Of a stretch of DNA of 64,000 bases, positions 63,757 through 64,000 are shown piece after piece. Within the stretch, counting starts at the first letter, position 1, and each line of letters begins with the position of its first letter. Made by a program: the position numbers and the translations under genes. The notes under the pieces are model-generated. The model did no database searches, had not been told where the DNA came from, and saw nothing but the letters and a program-made list of their open reading frames with translations. The DNA is from Takakia lepidozioides (lineage: Eukaryota > Streptophyta > Takakiopsida > Takakiales > Takakiaceae), in contig CM060731.1 of assembly GCA_030704615.1 (NCBI GenBank), positions 67,994,756 through 68,058,755 of the forward strand, read 5' to 3'.

Positions 63757-64000
63757 GTAATGCTCTCGCAAACAATTAACCTTTATTATTGCACCTTCAG
63801 AGGACATTGAATGAGCACTGCTTATGTATAAACATGGCCACAAACATAAAGACCAAATGCTCAAATCTCCACATTTAAAGTTACAACCCATGAAAAATGA
63901 CGGGAAATGCTCTTGCAAACAATTAGTCTTTATTATTGCACCTTCAGAGGACATTGGATGAGCACTGCTTACGTATAAATATGGCCACAAAAATAAAGAC
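63757..64000. repeat. Tandem repeat, 147-bp unit, running off the window
   Basis: AATGCTCTCGCAAACAATTA at 63759 recurs as AATGCTCTTGCAAACAATTA at 63906, and the copies agree through CACCTTCAGAGGACATTG and ATGGCCACAAA-ATAAAGAC. At least 1.6 copies. The open minus-strand frame here is a by-product. It may continue as a satellite in the next window. Confidence 0.8.

Noticed and set aside
63712-63990. 92-residue minus-strand protein with internal repeat
   Set aside because: The protein repeat simply mirrors the 147-bp tandem DNA repeat; no other support.

Overview
The window looks like nuclear DNA of a streptophyte: a green alga of the charophyte grade or an early-diverging land plant. The evidence is a plant-type Raf-like kinase, a spliced DDB1/CPSF-A-superfamily gene of a kind I know from plants, GT-AG introns throughout, and a genome swollen with retrotransposons. 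One is a Ty3/gypsy element carrying a cytosine methyltransferase, a combination reported from charophytes. A spliced multi-exon gene with repeated Thr-Phe-Lys/Arg-Pro-x-Ile-Asn motifs also hints at a lineage that may still make cilia. No species is claimed.

Left part (1-31 kb). The last three exons of an Asn-Pro-Pro-Tyr type amino-methyltransferase gene (246-1150) come first. A decayed Ty3/gypsy element follows (about 1.81-5.24 kb), with gag zinc knuckle, DSGA protease, a C5-cytosine DNA methyltransferase domain and reverse transcriptase. Next to it lies a broken tyrosine-recombinase (Crypton-like) gene whose catalytic Tyr is restored by a predicted splice (5.24-6.3 kb). A long LINE reverse transcriptase (8.6-11.0 kb) carries one frameshift. 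The stretch 11-29.5 kb is mostly gene-poor: SINEs, a LINE tail, a three-arm fold-back repeat, an F-box remnant between direct repeats, a hAT-like non-autonomous element with an 8-bp target duplication, and a tRNA-headed SINE with a target duplication.

Right part (30-64 kb). An intact Raf-like kinase ORF (30.05-31.24 kb) is followed by a gene of at least 20 kb on the + strand (about 33.9-53.4 kb). Its small exons together resemble a plant DDB1/CPSF-A-like protein. Its introns are packed with 3' ends of one LINE family (family A), which has an AAGCTC/GAGCTT hairpin and a (CATTT)n tail. A Crinkler/RHS-type P-loop NTPase ORF lies on the minus strand (55.06-56.53 kb). A second spliced gene, also minus strand (63.67-57.57 kb), could be joined exon by exon with agreeing phases, and its introns hold the same LINE family.

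The genes do not form a pathway. The window shows two ordinary host genes diluted by retrotransposition, plus several mobile or mobile-derived enzymes (DNA methyltransferases, a tyrosine recombinase, four or more reverse transcriptase lineages). The strongest candidates for an unusual system are the methyltransferase-bearing Ty3/gypsy element and the covarying 3' hairpin shared by two LINE families. All homologies are from motif recognition; no alignment or database search was run.
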